A stretch of DNA of 64,000 nucleotides from Erythrobacter sp. JK5 (GTDB lineage Bacteria; Pseudomonadota; Alphaproteobacteria; Sphingomonadales; Sphingomonadaceae), in the NCBI RefSeq assembly GCF_018205975.1, contig NZ_CP073577.1, forward strand, positions 1,550,001 to 1,614,000. Reading direction: 5' to 3'. The translations under genes were made by a program, and so were the position numbers. Positions 7,818-16,056 of the stretch are shown piece after piece. Position 1 is the stretch's first letter. Each line of letters begins with the position of its first letter. The notes below the pieces were generated by a model that was not told the origin of the DNA, searched no databases, and saw only the letters and a list, made by a program, of their open reading frames with translations.

Positions 7818-8969
7818 ATGGACCTATCCCAATGGCTGAAAGGCAGCGCGCTGTCCGCACTGGCGCTCGCGCTTGCAGTGGTCGTTCCCACCGAATCCGG
7901 CGAGGCGAAAGCCGAGGCGGCCGAAGCGGCGAATGCGACGGCGAGCTTCGAACAGGATCGCCAGGATCGCGCACAACGTCGCAGCGAACGCCGCGCCAAC
8001 CGCCAGCAGGCCCGCGGCGACAATCGCGGTCAGCGCCAGGAAGCGCGACGCGGCAATCGCGCGCAACGCCAGGAAGCACGCGGCGGCAATCGCGGCGAGC
8101 GCCAGGAAATGCGGCGCGACAACCGTCAGAGCCAGCAGTTCGAGCGGCGCGCGGTGCGGGCCGGAGAGCGCAATATCGAGCGCGCCGGCAATCGCGGCCA
8201 GCAGTACCAGGGCCGCGCCGAACGCCGGGCCGAGCAGCGCCAGGACCGGGGCGACCGGCGTTTCAACGGGCGTGCAGAGCGTCGCGAGAATGCTCAGAAC
8301 CGTCGGGCCGATAACCGCGTGGACCGTCGTGGCAACCGCATCGAGAACCGGCAGATCCGGCGTGACGGCTTCCGCGATGGAGTCCGGACGGAACGGCAGC
8401 GTGATCGCTACGAGAACCGGCAGATCCGCCGCGATGGCTTCCGCGACGGTGTCCGGACCGAACGGCGGCGCGATCGCTACGAAGACCGGCAAATCCGCCG
8501 CGATGGCTTCCGCGATGGCGTAAGGGCCGAGCGGCGGCGTGACTATCGCCGCGACCAGCGCGACTATCGCCGCAGCGACCGGCGTTATCGCGATCAGCGC
8601 AACTACCGGGGCGATCGCGGCTATGCCCGCGGGTACCGAGACGGGATCCGCAACCACAAACGGTGGGATCGGCGCTGGCGCAACCACAACCGCTATGGCT
8701 GGCGCAATTATCGCAGTTCGCACCGGAACATCTTCCGGCTCGGTCGCTACTACGCGCCGTACCGCGCGCACCGCTACAGCCGGCTGCATATCGGGTTCTA
8801 CCTCGACAGCCTGTTCTACCAACCGCGCTTCTACATCAGCGATCCGTGGGCCTATCGCCTGCCGGACGTCTACGGACCCTATCGCTGGGTGAGGTATTAC
8901 GACGACGTGCTGCTGGTCGATATCTACACCGGCGAAGTGGTCGACGTGATCTACGATTTCTTCTGGTAA
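7818..8969 (+). CDS. RcnB-like exported Arg-rich protein with tandem repeats
   Basis: The ATG at 7818 is preceded by GGAGG at six bases and is preferred over the TTG at 7806; the product has 383 residues. A signal peptide (residues 1-30, LSALALALAVVVPTESGEA) precedes about 240 residues rich in Arg, Gln, Asn and Gly. Near-perfect 23-residue units beginning (E)NRQIRRDGFRDGVR are repeated three times, encoded at 8343-8411, 8412-8480 and 8481-8549. Shorter GNRxQRQEAR units come before them. The C-terminus (LPDVYGPYRWVRYYDDVLL then VDIYTGEVVDVIYDFFW) matches the RcnB family of periplasmic nickel/cobalt-related proteins. The metal role here is only inferred. Confidence 0.75.
   Translation: MDLSQWLKGSALSALALALAVVVPTESGEAKAEAAEAANATASFEQDRQDRAQRRSERRANRQQARGDNRGQRQEARRGNRAQRQEARGGNRGERQEMRRDNRQSQQFERRAVRAGERNIERAGNRGQQYQGRAERRAEQRQDRGDRRFNGRAERRENAQNRRADNRVDRRGNRIENRQIRRDGFRDGVRTERQRDRYENRQIRRDGFRDGVRTERRRDRYEDRQIRRDGFRDGVRAERRRDYRRDQRDYRRSDRRYRDQRNYRGDRGYARGYRDGIRNHKRWDRRWRNHNRYGWRNYRSSHRNIFRLGRYYAPYRAHRYSRLHIGFYLDSLFYQPRFYISDPWAYRLPDVYGPYRWVRYYDDVLLVDIYTGEVVDVIYDFFW
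8343..8549 (+). repeat. Three tandem 69-bp coding repeats
   Basis: Period is exactly 69 bp (23 codons), with units starting at GAGAACCGGCAGATCCG, GAGAACCGGCAGATCCG and GAAGACCGGCAAATCCG. The copies differ at only a few bases, mostly silent, which indicates recent duplication or ongoing slippage inside the RcnB-like gene. Confidence 0.9.
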
Positions 8970-8997
8970 GGATCGTCGGTCGACGCGGAACGAGATG

Positions 8998-9033
8998 CCC
9001 CTGCCGGAGCGATCCGGCGGGGGTTTCGCTTTT
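8998..9033 (+). terminator. Rho-independent terminator after the RcnB-like gene
   Basis: Stem CCCC-t-GCCGGA pairs with TCCGGC-g-GGGG around a GCGA tetraloop, followed by TTTCGCTTTT. It begins 28 bp after the stop of the RcnB-like gene. Confidence 0.8.
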
Positions 9034-9170
9034 CGGTGCTGGCATGATGGCCTCGCGCGTCGGCGCATCGACCCCGACGGTGCGTATGCCGGCATCGCAG
9101 CGGCGCCCGACAGCCTTTCGCCGCAGCCACCTGCTTGCATGGCGCGTCGCAATTGGTAAGCGTTTCGCCT

Positions 9171-9839
9171 ATGCCCAAGACCGAAACCATTCCCGATCAG
9201 GACGGCCTGGTACGCGTCGGACAGAGCGTGCGACAGCGACTCAAGGCCGATCCCGGTGCCTACCGGGTCGACACCGAAAAGGCGGAGCTTTTCGCGATCG
9301 GCGATTTCCTCACCGGCGCCGAAAGCGAGCGGTTGTGCCTGATGATCGACCAGATCGCACGGCCTTCTTCGCTGCATGAACTCGGCTACGAAAGCGGCTT
9401 TCGTACGTCCTATTCGGGCGATCTCGACCCTTCGGATAGCTTCGTGAAAAGCATTTCGCGACGGATCGACGATCTGCTGGGCCTGAACCCGATCATCGGC
9501 GAAGCGATCCAGGGTCAGCGCTACCTCCCCGGCCAGCAGTTCAAGCCGCACAACGACTGGTTCTACACCACCGAGAAGTACTGGAATCTCGAACGCAAGC
9601 GCGGCGGGCAGCGCAGCTGGACCGCGATGGCCTATCTCAACACCGTGGAGGAAGGCGGCGGGACGCATTTCACGGAAATCGGCATCAACATCCAGCCCAA
9701 GCCCGGCGTGCTGCTGGTGTGGAACAACGCCACCCCGGATGGCCGACCCAACGAGGCGACGATGCATGCCGGAACGCCGGTGGTGAAGGGCTCGAAATAC
9801 GTCATCACCAAGTGGTATCGCACACGGCGCTGGCGGTAG
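9171..9839 (+). CDS. 2OG-Fe(II) oxygenase, prolyl 4-hydroxylase-like
   Basis: The product has 222 residues with a P4Hc-type C-terminal domain. The iron-binding HxD is HND in FKPHNDWFYTTEKYW, and the distal His with the 2-oxoglutarate-binding Lys are in MHAGTPVVKGSKYVITKWYR. The run PKPGVLLVWNN before it is typical. Such bacterial enzymes hydroxylate prolyl or other residues in proteins; the target here is unknown. The ATG at 9171 is chosen because upstream sequence is non-coding in character; an upstream in-frame start exists at 9135. Confidence 0.9.
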   Translation: MPKTETIPDQDGLVRVGQSVRQRLKADPGAYRVDTEKAELFAIGDFLTGAESERLCLMIDQIARPSSLHELGYESGFRTSYSGDLDPSDSFVKSISRRIDDLLGLNPIIGEAIQGQRYLPGQQFKPHNDWFYTTEKYWNLERKRGGQRSWTAMAYLNTVEEGGGTHFTEIGINIQPKPGVLLVWNNATPDGRPNEATMHAGTPVVKGSKYVITKWYRTRRWR

Positions 9840-9871
9840 GAAAATGGATTGTTTCGCGCTTGCTTTCCCTC

Positions 9872-9976
9872 CGTCATTGCGAGCCGAAGGCGAAGCAATC
9901 CATCACCAGATGTGTCCGCTAATAGCGACGGTCGGTCGATGGATTGCCGCGTCGCCTTCGGCTCCTCGCAATGACG
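9872..9976. repeat. 105-bp imperfect inverted repeat (MITE-like)
   Basis: The left end CGTCATTGCGAG-CCGAAGGCGA-AGCAATCCAT is mirrored at the right end by ATGGATTGCC-TCGCCTTCGG-CTCGCAATGACG, with about 35 bp between the arms. It fills the gap between the convergent oxygenase and lysyl-tRNA synthetase genes. The ends resemble dispersed non-coding elements common in sphingomonad genomes; no transposase is present. Confidence 0.8.
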
Positions 9977-9983
9977 AAGAAGG

Positions 9984-11612
9984 CTATGCCCTAGCCAAAG
10001 CCTCGCCGATCAGCTTGCGGCTGTTCTCGACCCCGTAGAGCGCGATGAAACTGCCCATGCGCGGCCCTTGCTCCGATCCGAGCAGCGTCTCGTAAAGCCC
10101 CCGGAACCAGTCGCGCAGGCTTTCGAAGCCGAATTCCTCGCGCTTGCCGATTTCGTAGACGATGGTCTGCAATTCCTCCGCCGCGATGTCCGCCGGGGCG
10201 GTGGCCAGCTCGGCATCGAGCGCGCGCAGGGCCGCCGCTTCGTTCGCCGCGGGCGCACGCTTGCTCAGCGTGGGGACGATGAAGTCGCGGGTGTAATTGA
10301 TCGCGCAGTGGATCAGCCGCGCGAGCTCGGGGCGAATGTCGACCTCGCCCAGATAGGAGCGCAGGTAATCCTCCAGCGCCTCGGGCGTCGCCTGCGTCCC
10401 GAGCACGCTCGCGAGGTTGAGCAACAGGCCATAGGTCACGGGCAGGCTCTCGCCTTCGCCCGGTGCCTCGTCGGCATGCCATCCGCCCTTGGCGCGCAGC
10501 AGGTTCCACGCCGGATTGCCGAGCTTCTTGTCGAGATCCTGTTCGGCAATACGCTCGCGGAACGCCCAGTAATCGTCGACCGCGCGCGGGATCACCCCGA
10601 CATGCAGCTGCTTGGCGCTTTTGGGATTGGGGAAGATGTAGAAGCCCAGGCTCTCTTCGCTGCCATAGGTCAGCCACTCCTCGATGGAGAGCCCGTTGCC
10701 CTTCGACTTCGAGATCTTCTCGCCATTCTCGTCGAGGAACATCTCGTAGATCAGACCCTCGGGCTTGCGCCCGCCGAGCGCCTTGACGATCCGGCCCGAC
10801 TGCACGCCGCTGTCGGTCAGATCCTTGCCGTACATCTCGTAATCGACCCCGAGCGCATACCAGCGCATCGCCCAGTCGACCTTCCATTGCAGCTTGGACA
10901 TGCCGCCAAGCGCCGACTGCTCGACGTCGCTGCCGTCTTCGTCGGTGAAGCGCACCGTCCCGGCCTCGGCATCGACGACCTCGACCGGCACCTGCAGCAC
11001 CCGACCGCTGACCGGGCTGATCGGCAGGATCGGCGAATAAGTCTGCCGCCGTTCCTCGCGCAGGGTCGGCAGCATGATGTCGAGGATGTCCTGGTTTGTG
11101 CGCAGCACCTGCCGCAGCGCATCGTCGAACCGGCCCGAATTGTACATGTCGTTCGAAGCGACGAACTCGTACTCGAACCCGAACCGATCGAGAAACGCGC
11201 GCAGCATCGCGTTGTTGTGCGCGGCAAAGCTTTCGTGCCCGGCGTCGAACGGGTCGGGTATCCGGGACAACGGCTTGCCGAGATGCGATGCCAGCATGTC
11301 GTGATTGGGGACGTTGTCGGGCACCTTGCGCAGCCCGTCCATGTCGTCGCTGAATGCTACCAGCCGCGTCCTGCCGTCTTCGGGACGCGCGCCGATCATG
11401 GCCTCGAACGCGCGCCGCACCAGCGTCGTGCGCAGCACTTCCTGAAACGTGCCGATATGCGGCAGGCCGCTGGGGCCATAGCCGGTTTCGAACAGGATCG
11501 GCGAACCGTCAGACTTCGCGCCGTCTGGGTAGCGTTTGAGGAGGCGCTGCGCCTCTTGGAACGGCCAGGCCTTGTTGACGCGTGCGGCGGCGATCAGTTC
11601 GTCCATGCTCAT
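9984..11612 (-). CDS. lysK: Lysine--tRNA ligase, class I
   Basis: The product has 542 residues. HIGH is present as LPHIGTFQEV near residue 51 and KMSKS as KISKSKGNG near residue 302, so this is the Rossmann-fold class I enzyme rather than the class II LysS. It charges tRNA-Lys with lysine using ATP. The class I form is normal in archaea and in many alphaproteobacteria. It is transcribed alone; two starts four residues apart at most (MSMDEL) are possible. No second LysRS is seen in this window. Confidence 0.96.
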   Translation of the reverse strand: MSMDELIAAARVNKAWPFQEAQRLLKRYPDGAKSDGSPILFETGYGPSGLPHIGTFQEVLRTTLVRRAFEAMIGARPEDGRTRLVAFSDDMDGLRKVPDNVPNHDMLASHLGKPLSRIPDPFDAGHESFAAHNNAMLRAFLDRFGFEYEFVASNDMYNSGRFDDALRQVLRTNQDILDIMLPTLREERRQTYSPILPISPVSGRVLQVPVEVVDAEAGTVRFTDEDGSDVEQSALGGMSKLQWKVDWAMRWYALGVDYEMYGKDLTDSGVQSGRIVKALGGRKPEGLIYEMFLDENGEKISKSKGNGLSIEEWLTYGSEESLGFYIFPNPKSAKQLHVGVIPRAVDDYWAFRERIAEQDLDKKLGNPAWNLLRAKGGWHADEAPGEGESLPVTYGLLLNLASVLGTQATPEALEDYLRSYLGEVDIRPELARLIHCAINYTRDFIVPTLSKRAPAANEAAALRALDAELATAPADIAAEELQTIVYEIGKREEFGFESLRDWFRGLYETLLGSEQGPRMGSFIALYGVENSRKLIGEALARA

Positions 11613-11664
11613 AGTGCGGCGGTCTTTATGGAAGCGCTGCGATGTTGCAAGCGCGAATTGGGCG

Positions 11665-11760
11665 GCGAAGTTGACACACTTGACACCGTGTCACCTTCAA
11701 TTTCAGGTGTGTTTTCCGTTCGAAAGCAGACGCTTAACGCCGAAAAAGCGAAGTTGACAC
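11665..11760. repeat. 13-bp direct repeats in an intergenic gap
   Basis: GCGAAGTTGACAC occurs at 11665-11677 and again at 11748-11760. The first copy continues into ACTTGACACCGTGTCA, which holds a TGACACCGTGTCA-type dyad. The rest of the 225-bp gap (11613-11837) between lysK and copB shows no gene. Confidence 0.6.
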
Positions 11761-11837
11761 TTCTCCAACCCGAATGCGGGCGTTTGGGTCCTGCTTATCG
11801 CTCTGCCCTAGCAAGCGGCGGGCGTGTAGGACAGCGC

Positions 11838-12857
11838 TCAGAACCAGGCGCGCAGGCCGACGATCAGCTTGAAACCGTCCGGGTTCTCCCCGGCAGCGCG
11901 GGCGATGTCGGCGGTTTCGCCAAGCTTGGCTTCGTACTCGACCCCGACATAGGGCGCGAATTCGGGCACGAATTCATAGCGCAGCCGCAGGCCCGGCTCG
12001 ATTGTGGTGATCCCCGCACCGATATCGCGTTCGGGAATGTCCTGCGCCGAGAATTCGACTTCAAGCCGCGGCTGGAGGATCAGCCGCTGGGTGATACGCT
12101 GGTCGTATTCGCCTTCCAGCCGCGCGGTAAGGTCGCCCCTGTCTGACAGGAACAACGCCCCGTCGACGTGGAACATGTAGGGCGCAAGTCCCTGAATGCC
12201 GAGCACCAGATGCCCGCGCGAATCGGGTTCCGGATCGAACCGGACGCCCGCCTGCAGGTCGAAAAACGGGCCGATCGCGCGGCTGTAGAGCGCCTGTATT
12301 TCGGCATCTTCCAGCGCGCCGCCAAATTCGCCTTCCCCTTCGGTCTTGAGCACGAAGCGGTTGATGTCGCCGCCGTACCAGCCCTGCGCATCCCAGACAT
12401 ATCCGGTGCCGCCGCCTTCGGCCGGGAACCGCGCTTCGAGCCGCTCGATCAGGACCATGCCGGTTGTCATCCCGCCATTCTCGCGTGCCAGCTGGCGGCG
12501 CGCGGGAGCCATTGCCGCTTCGCCCCAGATCGCATCGGCAGCGTGGCGCGGACCCTCGAGGGCGCGCGCCGGCACAGCGTCTTCGGGCGCAGCTCCGGGC
12601 ACGGACTTGTCGGCACCCATCGCGTGCCCCGAATGGTCCATTGTCGGCTCATCGGGTGTCTCGGTCATGTCATGCCCGGAATGGTCCATCGCTTCCGGCT
12701 CGGCCTTCGTCTCGTCCTGCGGCGGGCATTGCTCGGGCGGCAGGTGGCCCATGGCGCAGTGATCCATCTCCGGCTTACTCCCATGCGCGGAGTGATCCTG
12801 CGCAGCGAGCGGCGCAGCGATCAGGGCTGCGCTGGCAAGGGCGAAAAAACGGATCAC
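11838..12857 (-). CDS. copB: Copper resistance protein B, outer-membrane
   Basis: From the GTG at 12857 the product has 339 residues. The GTG overlaps the copA stop as GTGA, a coupled start; a longer upstream frame is only antisense read-through of copA. A signal peptide (FFALASAALIAAPLAAQ) is followed by a Met/His-rich stretch with repeated MDHSGH units (about residues 20-95) and then the CopB beta-barrel domain ending in LKLIVGLRAWF. CopB binds copper at the outer membrane and works with CopA. It probably shares the CsoR-controlled promoter upstream of copA. Confidence 0.93.
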   Translation of the reverse strand: MIRFFALASAALIAAPLAAQDHSAHGSKPEMDHCAMGHLPPEQCPPQDETKAEPEAMDHSGHDMTETPDEPTMDHSGHAMGADKSVPGAAPEDAVPARALEGPRHAADAIWGEAAMAPARRQLARENGGMTTGMVLIERLEARFPAEGGGTGYVWDAQGWYGGDINRFVLKTEGEGEFGGALEDAEIQALYSRAIGPFFDLQAGVRFDPEPDSRGHLVLGIQGLAPYMFHVDGALFLSDRGDLTARLEGEYDQRITQRLILQPRLEVEFSAQDIPERDIGAGITTIEPGLRLRYEFVPEFAPYVGVEYEAKLGETADIARAAGENPDGFKLIVGLRAWF

Positions 12858-14566
12858 GCTCGCGTTGCTTCGGGGAACGGCCGCACGGTCACGACCTGCA
12901 TCATCCCCGCATGCATGTGGTAGAGCAGGTGGCAATGGAACGCCCAGTCGCCCGGCTCGTTGGCGGTCAGGTCGAACGTCGCCGTCCCGCCCGGCTGCAC
13001 CACCATCGTGTGCTTCAGCGGCTGGTGCATGTGGTCCGCGCCGTTGACCAGCTCGAAGTAATGGCCGTGCAGGTGGATCGGATGCGCCATCATCGTCTGG
13101 TTGACGAGTTTCACCCGCACCCGTTCGTCGAACCCGAAGCGGATCGGATCGTCGGTGACCGAGGTGAATGTCTTCCCGTCGAACGACCACATGTAGCGTT
13201 CCATGTTGCCGGTGAGATGGATCTCCATTGCGCGCTCGACCTCGCGGTGCGGGTTCATCCGCCTGGCGCGCAGATAGGTGTAGCGCAGCACGCGGTGCTC
13301 GACGTTGTCGAGGCCGAGGCCGGGGAAGTCCATCCGGTCCGTGGGGCTAGGCGCGACCATGTCCACGCCCGGCCCCGCCTTGACGTCGGCGGGCAGGAGC
13401 GAGGTGTCGCGCATGTCGTGGTCCATGCCGGCCATATCGCCGCCCATATCACCATGCCCCATCGCGGCGTGGTCCATCATGCCCATGTCGGTCATGGTCA
13501 GCGTGGGAATTTTGCGCAGCGGCGGCGGCGTGGCGATGTGGCCCTTGTGGCTGGTCAGGCTGGCGACGCCCATGCCGCTGCGGTCCATCGCTTCCGCGAC
13601 GATCGCGTGACTGCCATCGGACGGCTGGACGATCACGTCGTAGGTCTCGGCAGTGCCGATCTGGAATTCGTCGACCTCCACCGGGTCGACGTCCTGCCCG
13701 TCGGCCTGGATCACCGTCATCGGCACGCCGGGAATGCGGACATTGAAGAACGTCATCGCGCTGCCGTTGATGACGCGCAGCCGCACGCGCTCGCCGGGCT
13801 TGAATTCCAGCTGGAGGTCGTCCGCCGGGCCGTGTCCGTTGATGAGATAGGTGTAGGTCGAGCCAGTGACGTCCGAAATGTCGCGCGGGTTCATCCGCAT
13901 CTGGCCCCACATCCGGCGCTGCTCGCCCGACAGCTCGCCCTCGGTCGCGCTGTTCATCTGGCGCTGGAAGTAGTGCTCGCCGACCTTGAGCTTGCGCATG
14001 ATCTCGTGCGGATGGATCGGCGTGAATTCGCTCAGCAGCACGACGTAATCGCGGTCGTAGCGCGGGTCGGGGTCCTTGGGCTCGATCACCAGCGGGCCGT
14101 AATGCCCCGCCTGTTCCTGCAGCCCCGAATGCGAGTGCCACCAATAGGTGCCGTTCTGCCGGATCGGGAATTCGTAGGTGAAGGTCTGCCCCGGCTTGAT
14201 GCCCGGAAAGCTCACGCCCGGCACCCCGTCGAACTGGAACGGCAGCAGCAGGCCGTGCCAGTGGATCGAGGAATCCTCATCGAGATTGTTGGTCACGTGC
14301 AGCCGCACGTCCTGCCCTTCGCGCAGGCGGATCAGCGGGCCGGGCACCGTGCCGTTGACCGCGATCGCGTGGCCCGAGCGTGCGCCGGTGACAAAATGCG
14401 CATCGCCGATCGACAGCGCGATATCCTCGCCCGACAATTCGCCGAAGCCGTTCTTCGCGTGAGTGAGCGAGCGGCCCTTCGCCCAGGCGGGCGTGGCCAG
14501 CGATGCGGCGGCGGCGAGCCCGACGGTGCTCGAAATGAAATGGCGACGATTGAGGGAAACAGGCAT
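12854..14566 (-). CDS. copA: Copper resistance multicopper oxidase CopA
   Basis: The product has 570 residues. A Tat signal (LNRRHFISSTVGLAAAASLA) is followed by three cupredoxin domains. The copper sites are SIHWHG (about residue 101), YWWHSHSG (about 143), HPIHLHGHYFEL (about 497) and FHCHLLYHMHAGM (about 545). A Met-rich segment (MDHAAMGHGDMGGDMAGMDH) before the third domain is typical of CopA/PcoA. The enzyme oxidises Cu(I) in the periplasm. It lies divergent from csoR, with an operator in the shared promoter region. Confidence 0.96.
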   Translation of the reverse strand: MPVSLNRRHFISSTVGLAAAASLATPAWAKGRSLTHAKNGFGELSGEDIALSIGDAHFVTGARSGHAIAVNGTVPGPLIRLREGQDVRLHVTNNLDEDSSIHWHGLLLPFQFDGVPGVSFPGIKPGQTFTYEFPIRQNGTYWWHSHSGLQEQAGHYGPLVIEPKDPDPRYDRDYVVLLSEFTPIHPHEIMRKLKVGEHYFQRQMNSATEGELSGEQRRMWGQMRMNPRDISDVTGSTYTYLINGHGPADDLQLEFKPGERVRLRVINGSAMTFFNVRIPGVPMTVIQADGQDVDPVEVDEFQIGTAETYDVIVQPSDGSHAIVAEAMDRSGMGVASLTSHKGHIATPPPLRKIPTLTMTDMGMMDHAAMGHGDMGGDMAGMDHDMRDTSLLPADVKAGPGVDMVAPSPTDRMDFPGLGLDNVEHRVLRYTYLRARRMNPHREVERAMEIHLTGNMERYMWSFDGKTFTSVTDDPIRFGFDERVRVKLVNQTMMAHPIHLHGHYFELVNGADHMHQPLKHTMVVQPGGTATFDLTANEPGDWAFHCHLLYHMHAGMMQVVTVRPFPEATRA

Positions 14567-14579
14567 GGCCTTATCGGGG

Positions 14580-14629
14580 TTGCGACACTGGATATGTATC
14601 CCTTATATATACCCCCTAGGGTATTTCAA
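14580..14629. promoter_or_regulatory. CsoR-type operator in overlapping divergent promoters
   Basis: ATACCC-CCTA-GGGTAT at 14609-14624 is a perfect 6+4+6 inverted repeat of the C/G-run type bound by CsoR proteins. Toward csoR, TTGCGA (14580-14585) and TTATAT (14603-14608) are spaced by 17 bp and the repeat covers the expected start point. Toward copA on the minus strand, TTGAAA (14629-14624) and TATAAG (14607-14602) are spaced by 16 bp and the repeat fills the spacer. A bound repressor would block both promoters. Confidence 0.82.
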
Positions 14630-14643
14630 CGGGAACGTCGCCT

Positions 14644-14916
14644 ATGGCCGGGTCATCCAGCACCAAAATCAACCGCCTGAACCGCATCGCCGGGCAGGTG
14701 CGCGGGGTCGCGCAGATGATCGAGGACGATCGCTACTGCATCGACATCCTGCACCAGCTTCGCGCGATCAAGTCGGCACTCGCCAAGGTCGAAAGCCAGG
14801 TGCTCAAGGACCACGCAGCCTGCTGCGTCAACGAAGCCATCGCCAGCGGCAACGAAGCCCAACAGCGCGAAAAGTTCGAGGAACTGGTCGACCTGCTGGA
14901 AAAGGCGCGCGGTTAG
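14644..14916 (+). CDS. csoR: Copper-sensing repressor CsoR
   Basis: The product has 90 residues in the CsoR/RcnR (DUF156) family. Cys32, His57 and Cys61 have the 25- and 4-residue spacing of the Cu(I)-binding Cys-His-Cys set of CsoR, which distinguishes it from RcnR and FrmR. Absence of the RcnR N-terminal His and the adjacent copA-copB operon support copper as the signal. Apo-CsoR binds DNA and Cu(I) releases it. Its stop shares four bases (TTAG) with the stop of the convergent TM2 gene. Confidence 0.9.
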   Translation: MAGSSSTKINRLNRIAGQVRGVAQMIEDDRYCIDILHQLRAIKSALAKVESQVLKDHAACCVNEAIASGNEAQQREKFEELVDLLEKARG

Positions 14917-15479
14917 GCCATCACCGAGCGGCCGGTGCCGCTGCGATCCTTGAAGCGCTGCATCATTCCGGGGATCATCAGAAAGTCGAACCCGACCCAG
15001 ATCCCGCGCAGGATCAGCCCAATGGCTCCGAGCGGCGGAAAGATAACGAAGCAGATCACGCTCCCGCAAAGCAGGGCGAGCTGGGCGATCGCGGAATGGA
15101 ATTCGCCGCAATAGAACCGATGAACCGACAGCGGGCTGGCGAAGAAGAACATGAGATAGGCAACGATGATGCTGCGCCGGTGCGGCGGGCCGAACAGCCG
15201 ATCCAGCTCGTCCTCCACCCTTGCCTTGAGGCCCGATCGCTCGGGTGCGTAACCCGAAACGAAAGGGGTCGGCGCTGCGATGCCGGACGCGCGCGAGACC
15301 TCATGGGGCGCGGCGCAAGGTCGCGCACCATCACGCGCCCGTTCTTCGGCAAGAAACGCCGCGCGGTGGTCCTGATAGGGGTCGCACGGGGCGGGTTGCC
15401 GGTCGCTCAGGCCTTTCCTGCCGAAACTCGCATGTCCCGCGCTCAAACGTCTCGAGGTGTGGTGCAACGGGTCGTCCAT
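14913..15479 (-). CDS. TM2 domain membrane protein
   Basis: The product has 188 residues. The first 100 residues are polar and low in structure, then RRSIIVAYLMFFFASPLSVH begins a TM2 domain with the usual RFYCGEFHSAIAQLALL segment, loop and second helix (LGAIGLILRGIWVGFDFLMI). TM2 proteins are small membrane proteins of unknown biochemical role. The start is uncertain because the N-terminal region is poorly conserved in type. Confidence 0.82.
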   Translation of the reverse strand: MDDPLHHTSRRLSAGHASFGRKGLSDRQPAPCDPYQDHRAAFLAEERARDGARPCAAPHEVSRASGIAAPTPFVSGYAPERSGLKARVEDELDRLFGPPHRRSIIVAYLMFFFASPLSVHRFYCGEFHSAIAQLALLCGSVICFVIFPPLGAIGLILRGIWVGFDFLMIPGMMQRFKDRSGTGRSVMA

Positions 15480-15509
15480 CTCGTAGTCCAGTTCGCTCGC
15501 TCCCGAAGC

Positions 15510-15968
15510 CTAATAGGACGCGACCACCCGCGAAATCTTGTCGCCGGCCACTTCGTATTCGCCGTAGGTGACGATCTCGGCCTCGCCGAGAAACTCCTTC
15601 TGCCAGACATAGATCCGATCACCGGTCCAGCCGCTTTCGATGATCTCGGGGGCTCGCATCTCCAGGCCGGCTCCGCGTGCCGCCGAAAAGAACATGGTGT
15701 AGACTTTTCTCAGCTCGGCCCGGCCGAGGACGACGGTGTCGTTCACGATGAAGACGACATCGGGGGTGAAATGCTTCAACCATCCTTCGAAGTCGCCCTT
15801 GAGTCCGGTGTCGCGGGCGCTCTGCACCACTTTGGCCGCTGCCATCATCCGCTTGTGGTCGTCGGATTGCGGCACGGCAGCCGGTTCTTGGGCTGACGCG
15901 ACCGAAGGCCCGAGCAATGCCGTTGCCGTTGCGAAACCCAAAGCGATGCCAGAAACGAGACTGCGCAT
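15510..15968 (-). CDS. Exported NTF2/SnoaL-like protein
   Basis: The ATG at 15968 follows a strong GAGGAAA-type ribosome binding site and is chosen over an upstream extension. The product has 152 residues: a signal peptide (LVSGIALGFATATALLGPSV) and a SnoaL-like cone-fold domain (GDFEGWLKHFTPDVVFIVND, RAELRKVYTMFF). These domains occur in isomerases, dehydratases and inert binding proteins, so no reaction can be assigned. Confidence 0.75.
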   Translation of the reverse strand: MRSLVSGIALGFATATALLGPSVASAQEPAAVPQSDDHKRMMAAAKVVQSARDTGLKGDFEGWLKHFTPDVVFIVNDTVVLGRAELRKVYTMFFSAARGAGLEMRAPEIIESGWTGDRIYVWQKEFLGEAEIVTYGEYEVAGDKISRVVASY

Positions 15969-16056
15969 ATTTCCTCTTTCCTCCCGACGATGGTTGCTGC
16001 GCAATTGTCGCATGCTTGCGTTTACATTTCGTTCCTGCTCCCGCATTTCATGAACC

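Noticed and set aside
8343..8549. Tandem repeats considered as a CRISPR array
   Set aside because: Units are directly adjacent without spacers, are 69 bp long, and are in frame within a protein gene.
7824..9767. A 647-codon minus-strand frame opposite the RcnB-like and oxygenase genes
   Set aside because: Its product is repetitive because it mirrors the tandem repeats; both plus-strand genes have signal peptide or catalytic motifs.
12858..13190. N-terminal extension of CopB
   Set aside because: It is antisense-free but lies in another frame of copA; the signal peptide and GTGA overlap fix the start at 12857.
12464..14680. A 738-codon open frame on the plus strand, opposite copB and copA
   Set aside because: It is antisense to two clear copper genes with intact motifs and starts in no sensible context. 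High GC content keeps the opposite frames open.
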